Assembly: GCA_027294185.1 (NCBI GenBank)
Contig: JAPUME010000101.1
Coordinates: 1 to 5,692, forward strand
Origin: Acidobacteriota bacterium
GTDB lineage: Bacteria; Acidobacteriota; Terriglobia; UBA7540; JAPUME01
Length of the DNA: 5,692 bases
Direction: 5' to 3'
This document shows, piece by piece, positions 1-5,692 of the stretch. Both the position numbers and the translations under genes were made by a program. How positions within the stretch are numbered: the stretch's first letter is position 1; each line of letters starts with the position of its first letter. The notes under the pieces are model-generated. The model worked only from the letters and a program-made list of their open reading frames with translations, was not told the DNA's origin and made no database searches.

Positions 1-608
1 AACTGGCCAACGCCCGCCTGAGGGCCGCTGAGGATTACTTCGATAACACCTTCGTACGGTCGCCGGTCGACGGCATCGTGATCAAGCGCTTTATGAATCC
101 CGGAGAGGCGATTGCCTATGAATCCCTCAGCCGCCCCATCCTGAGCGTCTCCGACACATCCAAGCTGATGATCAGGGCCGAAATCGATGAGACCGACATC
201 GGCAAGATCAAGCTGGGACAGGAAGCCCGTATCACGGCGGGCGCCTTCCCCGGCCGGAGTTTCACGGCCCGCCTCGTACGCATCAGCGGCGGGATGGGCA
301 AGAAGGAAATCCTCACCGACAACCCGATGGATAAAGTGGACACGGAAATCCTGGAGACTTTCCTGGAACTGGAACCGGACGCCCCGCTGCGCGTCGGACT
401 TCGAGTCGATCTTCATATCCAGTTGGAATACAAGAACGACACCCTGGTCGTCCCCATTCGTGCGGTGGTCAACGAAGAGGGCACGTCGAAGGTCCGGGTC
501 CGCACGGCGAAGGGAATCGAGCGGCGTCAGGTGCGTTTGGGATTGCACGACGGCATGTTCATTGAGATTTTGGCGGGACTCGACCCCGGCGAGGTAGTGG
601 TTTACTGA
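1..608 (+). CDS. HlyD/DevB/MacA-like periplasmic adaptor (membrane fusion protein) of an exporter, 5'-truncated by the window edge
   Basis: The first complete codon in frame is at 3 and the stop is TGA at 606-608, so the last 201 codons are visible. Proteins of this family sit in the periplasm, anchored in the inner membrane, and link an ABC or RND pump to an outer-membrane channel. Visible residues 1-18 are the end of the alpha-hairpin. Residues 19-37 carry the second half of the lipoyl domain, with the diagnostic RSPVDGIV stretch and a PGEAI turn. Residues 48-140 form the beta-barrel, including IDETDIGKIKLGQ at 61-73. Residues 141-201 look like a short membrane-proximal domain beginning near the VVPIRAV segment. 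The barrel segment KVDTEILETFLEL resembles DevB-type adaptors that serve ABC exporters, which is a recollection and not an alignment. The N-terminus, any signal anchor and the pump genes lie upstream. The gap of 177 bp to metH argues against co-transcription. Family is confident; the exported substrate is unknown. Confidence 0.88.
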   Translation, partial: LANARLRAAEDYFDNTFVRSPVDGIVIKRFMNPGEAIAYESLSRPILSVSDTSKLMIRAEIDETDIGKIKLGQEARITAGAFPGRSFTARLVRISGGMGKKEILTDNPMDKVDTEILETFLELEPDAPLRVGLRVDLHIQLEYKNDTLVVPIRAVVNEEGTSKVRVRTAKGIERRQVRLGLHDGMFIEILAGLDPGEVVVY

Positions 609-706
609 CCTGAGAAGTCGCTCCAGACATCCTGACCCCGAAGATCGACGCCCCTTGGCAGAAGCCGCGATTCAACGCAAAATCTCCCCATTCAGGCCTC
701 TTTGGG

Positions 707-735
707 TTGCGGGAAATCCTCACTTAGCCGATACT
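707..735 (+). promoter_or_regulatory. Weak sigma70-like promoter candidate for metH
   Basis: TTGCGG (707-712) and GATACT (730-735) are separated by 17 bp, the optimal spacing, but match the -35 and -10 consensus at only 3/6 and 4/6 positions. Transcription would start near 742, giving a leader of about 45 nt. The position before metH, and the long gap after the previous gene, make a promoter here reasonable. The exact boxes are an inference. Confidence 0.25.
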
Positions 736-777
736 TTTCTATGGAGACTATTTGTAGGCTTTAGGGGGAACCCTTCC

Positions 778-783
778 AGGAGA
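778..783 (+). promoter_or_regulatory. Ribosome binding site of metH
   Basis: AGGAGA ends two bases before the ATG at 786. The core AGGAG is only three bases from the start codon, shorter than the usual 5-9. A G-rich run at 763-768 is too far upstream to serve instead. No other in-frame start is credible: the upstream in-frame ATG at 741 is closed by TAG at 762-764, and the next internal Met lies inside the conserved DGAMG motif. Confidence 0.7.
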
Positions 784-785
784 CT

Positions 786-3700
786 ATGAGCGCATATTTA
801 CAGGCCGTGCGGGACCGCGTGGTAATCTATGACGGCGCGATGGGCACCTCCCTCCAGGCGCATGATCTCTCTCTGGATGACTACTGGGCCAAAGAGGGCT
901 GCTCCGAGGTCCTGGTCCTGAGCCGTCCGGATGTGGTTCGCGACATTCATGCTTCCTTTTTCAAAGTGGGCTGCGACGTCGTCGAAACGAACACCTTCGG
1001 CGCGACGCGCATCGTACTGGCCGAATACGACCTTCAGGACAAGGTCGCAGAAATCAACCTTGCCGCCGTCTCACTCGCCCGCCAGGTGGCCAGCGATTTC
1101 TCGACCCCCGAGAAGCCGCGCTTCATCGCCGGCTCCATGGGCCCCACGACCAAGCTTCCTTCGCTCGGCCACATCGGATTCGACGACATGGCCGAAGCCT
1201 ACCAGGAACAGGCTGCCGCCCTCATCGAAGGTGGCGTGGACGTGCTGCTCATCGAAACCTGCCAGGACCTGTTGCAGGGCAAGGCCGCACTAGCCGGGGT
1301 CTTCGACGCCATACAGGCAGCCGGGAAACGCCTTCCCGTAACCTTACAGGTGACGCTCGAGCCCACCGGCACCATGCTCCTGGGAACTGAAATCGGCGCC
1401 GCTCTGGCGGCGCTCGAACCCTATGACATCGACCTTCTGGGCCTCAACTGCGCCACCGGGCCGGAGGAGATGAACGATGCCGTTCGCTTCCTCTGCCACA
1501 ATTCTCCGAAGCACGTCTCCGTGCTCCCCAACGCCGGGCTGCCGCAAAACGTCGGCGGCCAGGCCGTCTATACGCTGAAACCCGAAGAGCTGGCCGAATA
1601 TCACAAACGCTTCGTCGCGGAGTACGGCGTGCGCGTCGTGGGCGGCTGCTGCGGGACTACGCCCGAACACCTGAAGGCGGTGGTCGAGACGGTCGGGAAG
1701 CTCGAGCCGGCTCACCGGGAAGTAGTGCCGGTGGCCGCGGCCTCGAGCGCCTATAGCGCCGTGCCGCTCGACCTGGACCCCAAACCCCTGGTCGTGGCTG
1801 AGGAGATGAACACCACGACGCAGAAGGACGACTTCCGCAAGCTGGTTCAGAACGGGAAATACGACGACATCTTGTCGCTGGCGAAAAGGCTCGTCAATCA
1901 GGGCTCGCACATGCTCGACCTGTGCTGCGCCATCGTCGGCGAGGATGAAAAGGCCTACGTCTCGGCGGTGCTCGAAAAGATCGCCACCCGCGTGCCCGCG
2001 CCGATTCTGGTCGAGTCGACCGAGGCTGATGTCGTCGAAGAGGGCCTCAAGCGCATCCCCGGCAAAGCCATCATCAACTCCATCAACCTGGAGGACGGCG
2101 AGACGCGCACAGACAAGGTCCTGCCCATGGCCAAGCGTTACGGGGCCGGGGTCATCGCGCTCACCATTGATGAGGACGGCATGGCGCTGAAGGCTGAAAA
2201 GAAGGTGGCCATCGCCAAGCGTATCTTCGAGCTGGCCACGAAAAAGCACGGCATCCGGCCCATCGACCTGATCTTCGACCTGCTTACGCTTCCGGTCTCG
2301 ACCGGCCAGGAGGAGTACCGCACCGCAGGGCTGGAAACGCTGAAGGCGGTCCGCCTCTTGAAAAAGGAGCTGCCGGAGGTAAAGACCATCCTGGGCGTGA
2401 GCAATATCTCTTTCGGCCTGAGCGCTTATTCCCGGCGGGTGCTGAACAGCGTCTTCACGCATGAGGCAGTGAACCACGGCCTCGACATTGCCATCGTCAA
2501 CTACGCCAAGATTTACCCGCTCTACAAGATTCCCGAGCGCGAGGTGGCGCTGGCCCGGCGGCTGATATTCCACGACACATCCGACGGCGAACCGCTGACC
2601 AAATTCATGGAGCATTTCTCGGGCATCAAGAAAAAACCGGAGACCCCGGTCGAAGACCTGGTGAAGCTCTCGGCCGAGGACCGCCTGAAACACTGCATCA
2701 TCAACGGCGAAAAGGCTATCGGTGAAGGCCCGCGTCGGCAAGCGTTGGAGCAGATTCTGGAGGAAGCGCTCGAACGCTACACCCCGCTCGAACTGATCAA
2801 TGACGTCCTGCTCGACGGCATGCGCACCGTGGGCGAGCTTTTCGGCGCGCGCAAGATGCAGCTTCCCTCGGTGCTCGATTCAGCTTCGGTGATGAAGCAG
2901 GCCGTCGCCTACCTGGAACCGAAGATGGATAAAGTGGAGGGCACGCACAAAGGAATCATCGTCCTTGCAACGGTCAAGGGTGACGTGCACGACATCGGCA
3001 AGAATCTGGTCGATATCATCCTCTCGAATAACGGCTATCGGGTGGAGAACCTGGGAATCAAGCAGCCGGGGGCGAACATTATCAGCGCTGCGGAAAAAAT
3101 CGGCGCAGACGCCATCGGCCTGAGCGGGTTGCTGGTCAAATCGACCGTCGAGATGAAGTACGTCTTGCAGGACCTCGAACGGCAAGGGCTGAAGTTTCCC
3201 GTGCTTTGCGGCGGGGCGGCGCTCACGCGGAAGTATGTCGAGGCCGACCTGCGGCGAGAGTACTCCTCAGCCGTCTTCTACGGAGAGGACGCCTTTGCGG
3301 GACTCCACATCATGGGCGACCTCACATCGGAAAACGAGCAGGAACGCGAGAGCAAGCTCGAAGAAGGACGCACGCCGAAAGAAGCTCCAAAGCCGGCAGT
3401 CGTGTTAGAGGAAGCTCCGGCGATCCGCTCCGAGGCCGTGGCCCCCGCCCCAGACATCCCCACGCCGCCGTTTTTCGGCGCGCGAACCGAAACCGGCTTC
3501 GACCTGCGGGAGGTCTTCGACTACATCAACGAGACGGCGCTGTTCAAAAACCAGTGGCAGTTGAAGACCGCCTCGAAGGACGACTACCTCCGCGTGGTGG
3601 AGGAGAAGTACCAGCCCATTTTGAAAGACCTTCAGGAGAAGGCCATTGCCGGGGGCTGGCTCGAACCCCGCGCCGTTTACGGCTACTTCCCCTGCCGTTC

Positions 3701-4271
3701 GGATGGCAACGACGTGATTCTTTATGCGCCTTCTGAAAACGGCACCCCGCCCGATAACCCCAAACCAAAGGAAATCCAGCGGTTTACCTTCCCGCGCCAG
3801 AAGCAGGGGCGTCTGCTCTCGATTGCCGATTACTTTGCGCCGAGTGATGACGACCGCACGGACGTCATCGGCCTCTCGGTGGTTACGATGGGCGCGCGGG
3901 TATCCGAAGAGACCCAGAAATTATTCGAAGCGGGAGAGTATACCCCTTACCTCTACCTGCACGGGCTGGGGGTCGAGTCCGCCGAAGCCCTGGCGGAGCT
4001 GCTCCACAAGAGAATGAGGGAAGAATTGGGCATCGCGGGCGCCGATGGAAAGCGGACCACAGACCTGTTTCACCAGAAGTATTGCGGCTCACGCTACTCG
4101 TTCGGCTACCCGGCCTGCCCGAACCTGGAAGACCAGACGAAAATCTTCGCGCTGCTCCATCCTGAAGAGACCATCGGAGTCCGCCTCACCTCCACCTTCC
4201 AGCTCGAGCCGGAGCAATCCACCTCCGCCATCGTCGTCCACCACCCGCAAGCCAGGTACTTCATGGTTTAA
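786..4271 (+). CDS. metH: Cobalamin-dependent methionine synthase (5-methyltetrahydrofolate--homocysteine methyltransferase), full length
   Basis: This cytoplasmic enzyme moves a methyl group from methyltetrahydrofolate through cob(I)alamin to homocysteine, forming methionine. Four modules are visible in the 1161 residues. Residues 1-305 are the homocysteine barrel, with DGAMGT (16-21) and the zinc ligands C222, C288 and C289 (NCATGP and GGCCGT). Residues 333-615 are the pterin barrel. Residues 625-845 are the cobalamin cap and Rossmann domain, with D733-x-H735-x-x-G738, where H735 is the expected lower axial cobalt ligand, then GLSGLL (778-783) and GGAAL (809-813). Residues 849-898 are a Glu/Pro/Ala-rich linker. 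Residues 899-1161 are the AdoMet-dependent reactivation domain, with R1103-xxx-GYPACP. The protein ends a few residues after the HPQARYF segment; the E. coli enzyme runs further. The pterin module is unusual: the GERTN-type motif reads AEEMN (338-342) and the expected pterin Asp is E410, although N431 and D498 remain. The start fits the ribosome binding site and the family N-terminus. Identity as MetH is very secure; the methyl donor is less so. Confidence 0.96.
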   Translation: MSAYLQAVRDRVVIYDGAMGTSLQAHDLSLDDYWAKEGCSEVLVLSRPDVVRDIHASFFKVGCDVVETNTFGATRIVLAEYDLQDKVAEINLAAVSLARQVASDFSTPEKPRFIAGSMGPTTKLPSLGHIGFDDMAEAYQEQAAALIEGGVDVLLIETCQDLLQGKAALAGVFDAIQAAGKRLPVTLQVTLEPTGTMLLGTEIGAALAALEPYDIDLLGLNCATGPEEMNDAVRFLCHNSPKHVSVLPNAGLPQNVGGQAVYTLKPEELAEYHKRFVAEYGVRVVGGCCGTTPEHLKAVVETVGKLEPAHREVVPVAAASSAYSAVPLDLDPKPLVVAEEMNTTTQKDDFRKLVQNGKYDDILSLAKRLVNQGSHMLDLCCAIVGEDEKAYVSAVLEKIATRVPAPILVESTEADVVEEGLKRIPGKAIINSINLEDGETRTDKVLPMAKRYGAGVIALTIDEDGMALKAEKKVAIAKRIFELATKKHGIRPIDLIFDLLTLPVSTGQEEYRTAGLETLKAVRLLKKELPEVKTILGVSNISFGLSAYSRRVLNSVFTHEAVNHGLDIAIVNYAKIYPLYKIPEREVALARRLIFHDTSDGEPLTKFMEHFSGIKKKPETPVEDLVKLSAEDRLKHCIINGEKAIGEGPRRQALEQILEEALERYTPLELINDVLLDGMRTVGELFGARKMQLPSVLDSASVMKQAVAYLEPKMDKVEGTHKGIIVLATVKGDVHDIGKNLVDIILSNNGYRVENLGIKQPGANIISAAEKIGADAIGLSGLLVKSTVEMKYVLQDLERQGLKFPVLCGGAALTRKYVEADLRREYSSAVFYGEDAFAGLHIMGDLTSENEQERESKLEEGRTPKEAPKPAVVLEEAPAIRSEAVAPAPDIPTPPFFGARTETGFDLREVFDYINETALFKNQWQLKTASKDDYLRVVEEKYQPILKDLQEKAIAGGWLEPRAVYGYFPCRSDGNDVILYAPSENGTPPDNPKPKEIQRFTFPRQKQGRLLSIADYFAPSDDDRTDVIGLSVVTMGARVSEETQKLFEAGEYTPYLYLHGLGVESAEALAELLHKRMREELGIAGADGKRTTDLFHQKYCGSRYSFGYPACPNLEDQTKIFALLHPEETIGVRLTSTFQLEPEQSTSAIVVHHPQARYFMV

Positions 4272-4285
4272 GCGGACCTGGACAT
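4272..4285. other. 14-bp convergent gap between metH and the PLP-enzyme gene
   Basis: The metH stop TAA (4269-4271) and the stop TAG of the opposite gene (4288-4286) face each other across 14 bp. There is no room for a conventional terminator here. The best pairing I can draw is GCG-ACCT (4272-4279, one bulged base) with AGGTCGC (4311-4317) around a loop of about 31 nt and no U-tract, which is weak. A perfect 8-bp palindrome, ATCTAGAT (4284-4291), spans the stop codon of the minus-strand gene. Confidence 0.5.
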
Positions 4286-5425
4286 CTAGATTCTCCCTAA
4301 TGCCTGTTCAAGGTCGCCAATGATGTCCTCGACATCCTCCAGTCCGACCGAGATGCGCAGCAGCCCTTCGGTCAGGCCGGAACGCTCGCGTTGGGCGGGC
4401 GTGAGCGAGGAGTGCGACATGGTGACGGGGTGAGAAACGATGGACTCCGCTCCCCCCAGGCTCCCTGAGAAGGCACAGAGCCGCAAGGCACCCGAAACCT
4501 TCTTTGCGTTTTCGAGGCTGCCGGTCTCGAAGCTCACCATTCCCCCGAAGCCACTCATCTGCTTCTTTGCCAACTCGTAACCCGGATTCGCAGGGAAGCC
4601 CGGGTAGAAAACCTCTACCACTTTGGCGCGCTTTTTCAGGAACTCGGCCACGACGGCGGCATTCTGGTTGTGCTGTCGCATGCGGACGGGGAGGGTCTTC
4701 AAACTTCGCAGCACCAGCCAACTGTCGAAAGGGCTGAGAACCGCTCCCACCGAACTCTGGATTATCTTCACCCGTTCGGCCAGCCCCGCATCACTCACGA
4801 TAACAGCCCCGCCGATGCCGTCGCTGTGCCCGTTCAGGTACTTTGTCGTGGAGTGAATCACGATGTCTGCGCCACATTCCAAGGGCCGCTGCAGGTAGGG
4901 GGTCATAAAGGTGTTATCGACCGCCAACAGGGCACTGTGGCGGTGGGCCAGCTCCCCACAGGCAGATAGGTCTGTGATCTCCATCATCGGATTCGAGGGA
5001 GTCTCGATGTAGAGCATCCGCGTCGAGGGCCGGAAGGCTGCCTCCACCCGGTCGAGCTTCGTTGTGTCGGCGTAGGTAATTTCAAGGCCCCAGTCCTTCA
5101 TCACCTGCTCGAGCAGGCGGTAGGTTCCCCCGTAGAGGTTGTCACCGGCGACGATGTGGTCCCCGGTTTTCAGGAGCGTCAGCGAGGCATGGATGGCCGC
5201 CACACCCGAGGCGAAGGCAAAGCCGTGCCTGCCGGCTTCGAGTTGAGCAAGGCATTTTTCAAGGGCAGCGCGCGTCGGGTTGCCCGTGCGCGAGTACTGA
5301 TAAGGTTGGCCTTCACCCAGCTCCTTCTGGGCAAATATGGAACTGAAATGAATGGGAACGATGACGGCACCGGTGGCGGGGTCATGCTCCTGCCCGAAAT
5401 GAATAGCATCCGTAGAAAAACCCAT
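4286..5425 (-). CDS. PLP-dependent Cys/Met-metabolism enzyme, cystathionine gamma-synthase (MetB-type) or gamma-lyase
   Basis: This 379-residue protein is a full-length member of the transsulfuration family (fold type I). Gamma-synthase joins an O-acylhomoserine to cysteine to make cystathionine; gamma-lyase cleaves cystathionine to cysteine. Family residues visible are Y44 and R46 in YSRTGNPT (44-51), S73-G74, the PLP-stacking Y98 in LYGG, D170 in AVDNTF for the pyridine nitrogen, K195 in HSTTKYLNGHSD as the Schiff-base lysine, S322-LGGAES with E327, and R357 in LLRIS for the substrate carboxylate. E327 matches E. coli MetB E325 and gamma-lyases, arguing against beta-lyase (Tyr there). G100 replaces the Cys of methionine gamma-lyases. 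Q43 sits where E. coli MetB has D45. The start ATG (5425-5423) matches the family N-terminus and has a purine-rich ribosome binding site. Convergence with metH suggests methionine synthesis, favouring gamma-synthase, but sequence alone does not settle synthase versus lyase. Confidence 0.93.
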   Translation of the reverse strand: MGFSTDAIHFGQEHDPATGAVIVPIHFSSIFAQKELGEGQPYQYSRTGNPTRAALEKCLAQLEAGRHGFAFASGVAAIHASLTLLKTGDHIVAGDNLYGGTYRLLEQVMKDWGLEITYADTTKLDRVEAAFRPSTRMLYIETPSNPMMEITDLSACGELAHRHSALLAVDNTFMTPYLQRPLECGADIVIHSTTKYLNGHSDGIGGAVIVSDAGLAERVKIIQSSVGAVLSPFDSWLVLRSLKTLPVRMRQHNQNAAVVAEFLKKRAKVVEVFYPGFPANPGYELAKKQMSGFGGMVSFETGSLENAKKVSGALRLCAFSGSLGGAESIVSHPVTMSHSSLTPAQRERSGLTEGLLRISVGLEDVEDIIGDLEQALGRI

Positions 5426-5428
5426 AAA

Positions 5429-5440
5429 TCCTCTCTTCCT
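5429..5440 (-). promoter_or_regulatory. Ribosome binding site of the PLP-enzyme gene
   Basis: Read on the minus strand, 5440 to 5429 is AGGAAGAGAGGA, followed by TTT and the ATG. It offers two overlapping Shine-Dalgarno cores, AGGAAG about nine bases and GAGAGGA three bases from the start. This supports the chosen start codon. The GAGAGGA core has a perfect complement about 100 nt upstream in the same leader. Confidence 0.7.
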
Positions 5441-5551
5441 ATTCGAATCATCGCCAGATCGAGATTCCGTTCCCGCTCACGGTTGGCTTTCACATCGGGC
5501 CTCGACCGGGGGCCGGGTCACAGACAACCGTTATGGGAGAGGATCGCGGGA
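5429..5551 (-). promoter_or_regulatory. Possible structured mRNA leader with an anti-Shine-Dalgarno segment upstream of the PLP-enzyme gene
   Basis: On the minus strand the leader can be drawn as nested helices. An outer helix pairs UCCCGC (5551-5546) with GCGGGA (5476-5471). An inner helix pairs ACGGUUG (5531-5525) with CAACCGU (5485-5479). A GC hairpin, GACCCGG-CCC-CCGGUC (5519-5504, one bulged C), sits inside. The internal loop between the outer and inner helices holds AUCCUCUC (5544-5537), which pairs perfectly over eight bases with GAGAGGAU (5435-5428), including the ribosome binding site. That pairing would form a pseudoknot and block translation. I recognise no known riboswitch consensus. 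The pairings are visible in the sequence; folding and function are inference, and chance is possible in a GC-rich leader. Confidence 0.3.
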
Positions 5552-5601
5552 GCTGGCCCGGTGAATTTTAACTCGTGTTATGCCAATACCTTATGCGGAT
5601 T

Positions 5602-5649
5602 CCGAAAAACTCCTCTGGAGCCGAAAAAACGAGAACCGATTCAACCGAT
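5602..5649. repeat. Two pairs of short direct repeats in the PLP-gene upstream region
   Basis: CCGAAAAAC (5602-5610) recurs with one extra A as CCGAAAAAAC (5621-5630), 19 bp apart. AACCGAT (5634-5640) recurs exactly at 5643-5649, 9 bp apart. Related CAACCG copies lie at 5525-5530 and 5684-5689, and the complement CGGTTG at 5480-5485. Such clusters near a promoter can be operator half-sites. No known operator consensus, such as the MetJ box, is recognised. Confidence 0.35.
5605..5620 (-). terminator. Short hairpin followed by a U-tract (terminator- or attenuator-like)
   Basis: On the minus strand, CTCC-AGA-GGAG (5620-5610) is followed directly by TTTTT (5609-5605). The stem is only four base pairs, plus two possible G-U pairs below it, so it is weaker than a normal intrinsic terminator. 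If the promoter near 5655-5683 is real, this lies inside the PLP-gene leader and could act as an attenuator. Otherwise it may end transcription from a gene beyond the right edge. Confidence 0.22.
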
Positions 5650-5653
5650 CAGG

Positions 5654-5659
5654 TATAAT
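5654..5659 (+). promoter_or_regulatory. Perfect TATAAT -10 element facing the right edge
   Basis: TATAAT at 5654-5659 matches the sigma70 -10 consensus exactly, but the segment 17 bp upstream (GAGAAC, 5631-5636) is a poor -35 and there is no extended -10 TG. The AACCGAT direct repeat lies where an activator would bind. It could drive a divergent gene beyond the window, or be only the complement of the overlapping minus-strand -10. Confidence 0.28.
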
Positions 5660-5683
5660 ATTGCATCTAAACAGTATTGAGAA
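5655..5683 (-). promoter_or_regulatory. Candidate promoter for the PLP-enzyme gene
   Basis: On the minus strand, TTCTCA (5683-5678, 4/6 match to the -35 consensus) and TATTAT (5660-5655, 5/6 match to the -10 consensus) are 17 bp apart. Transcription starting near 5648 would give a leader of a little over 220 nt, long enough to hold the hairpins and anti-Shine-Dalgarno segment described downstream. A closer -10 candidate, TAAAAT (5570-5565), lacks a recognisable -35. Confidence 0.35.
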
Positions 5684-5692
5684 CAACCGGCG

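Larger units (their letters stand above)
609..785. other. Non-coding interval between the adaptor gene and metH
   Basis: This 177-bp stretch has no plausible gene and no convincing intrinsic terminator after the adaptor gene. I looked for a cobalamin-riboswitch B12 box and for SAM or SAH riboswitch cores, which often precede methionine synthase genes, and recognised none. It does contain a weak promoter-like pair, a 4-bp GNRA-type mini-hairpin (AGGG-GGAA-CCCT, 763-774) just before the ribosome binding site, and a 9-base direct repeat GGAGACTAT at 743-751 and 779-787. The second copy of the repeat contains the metH ribosome binding site. Confidence 0.6.
5426..5692. other. Non-coding upstream region of the PLP-enzyme gene
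   Basis: This 267-bp stretch to the window edge has no credible gene on either strand. The open frames that cross it run antisense to, or out of frame with, the conserved N-terminus of the PLP enzyme and show no family motif. It is visibly more AT-rich from about 5561 onward, consistent with a promoter region. Its contents are the promoter-like elements, direct repeats, mini-hairpin and possible structured leader. Confidence 0.6.

Noticed and set aside
741..764. A 7-codon upstream frame as a regulatory leader peptide for metH
   Set aside because: It has no ribosome binding site, and its short peptide (METICRL) has just one Met, its start codon, so there is no run of Met codons that would indicate attenuation.
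1344..2741. A 465-codon open frame antisense to metH
   Set aside because: It lies wholly opposite conserved MetH homocysteine and pterin domains. Its translation shows no domain I recognise and has the biased composition typical of antisense frames in GC-rich genes.
3330..3480. A frameshift or fusion junction at the low-complexity Glu/Pro/Ala segment of MetH
   Set aside because: The frame stays open. The position matches the flexible linker expected between the cobalamin and reactivation domains, and conserved motifs resume after it.
3206..3736. A 176-codon plus-strand open frame within the 3' half of metH
   Set aside because: It is out of frame with the conserved cobalamin and reactivation domains, and its product is Arg/Gly/Pro-rich, as expected for a shadow frame.
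4286..5425. Methionine gamma-lyase or cystathionine beta-lyase as the product
   Set aside because: The active-site Cys of methionine gamma-lyases is Gly here (LYGG), and position 327 is Glu where beta-lyases carry Tyr.
5156..5680. A 174-codon plus-strand open frame crossing the start of the PLP gene and its upstream region
   Set aside because: Half of it is antisense to the conserved N-terminus of the PLP enzyme, the rest crosses the promoter region, and the product is low-complexity and Arg-rich without a recognisable domain.
5426..5692. A known SAM-I (S-box) or SAH riboswitch upstream of the PLP gene
   Set aside because: The conserved core sequences of these classes were not found on the minus strand by eye; only an unclassified structure can be drawn.

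Overview
The window looks like an ordinary chromosomal stretch from an uncultured or little-studied diderm bacterium of moderately high GC content. An HlyD-family periplasmic adaptor implies an outer membrane or at least an envelope-spanning exporter. The one-piece methionine synthase resembles, from memory, proteins of Acidobacteriota, Chloroflexota, Nitrospirota and Actinomycetota more than the E. coli enzyme. No marker gene is present, so the lineage is a weak guess. I see no tRNA, rRNA, CRISPR array, insertion sequence or phage gene.

Layout. Positions 1-608 (+) hold the C-terminal 201 codons of an HlyD/DevB/MacA-like adaptor whose start lies outside the window. Positions 609-785 are a non-coding leader with a weak promoter-like pair and no recognisable riboswitch. 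Positions 786-4271 (+) hold a complete cobalamin-dependent methionine synthase (metH, 1161 aa) with the homocysteine, pterin, cobalamin and reactivation modules all present. A 14-bp gap separates it from a convergent PLP-dependent cystathionine gamma-synthase/gamma-lyase family gene at 4286-5425 (-). Positions 5426-5692 are the upstream region of that gene. They hold an overlapping pair of promoter-like elements, short direct repeats, a mini-hairpin followed by a U-tract, and a possible structured leader with a perfect anti-Shine-Dalgarno match.

How the genes work together. The PLP enzyme would make cystathionine from an activated homoserine and cysteine (or break it down, if it is a gamma-lyase). 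MetH methylates homocysteine to methionine. The two therefore form a small sulfur-amino-acid module arranged tail to tail, with no shared operon. The adaptor gene is probably functionally unrelated.

Two observations deserve a second look. First, the MetH pterin-binding module has lost the usual GERTN-type motif and carries Glu where the pterin-contacting Asp normally sits. Second, the leader of the PLP gene can be drawn as nested helices whose internal loop is complementary to the gene's own ribosome binding site. I see no evidence of an undescribed multi-gene system.
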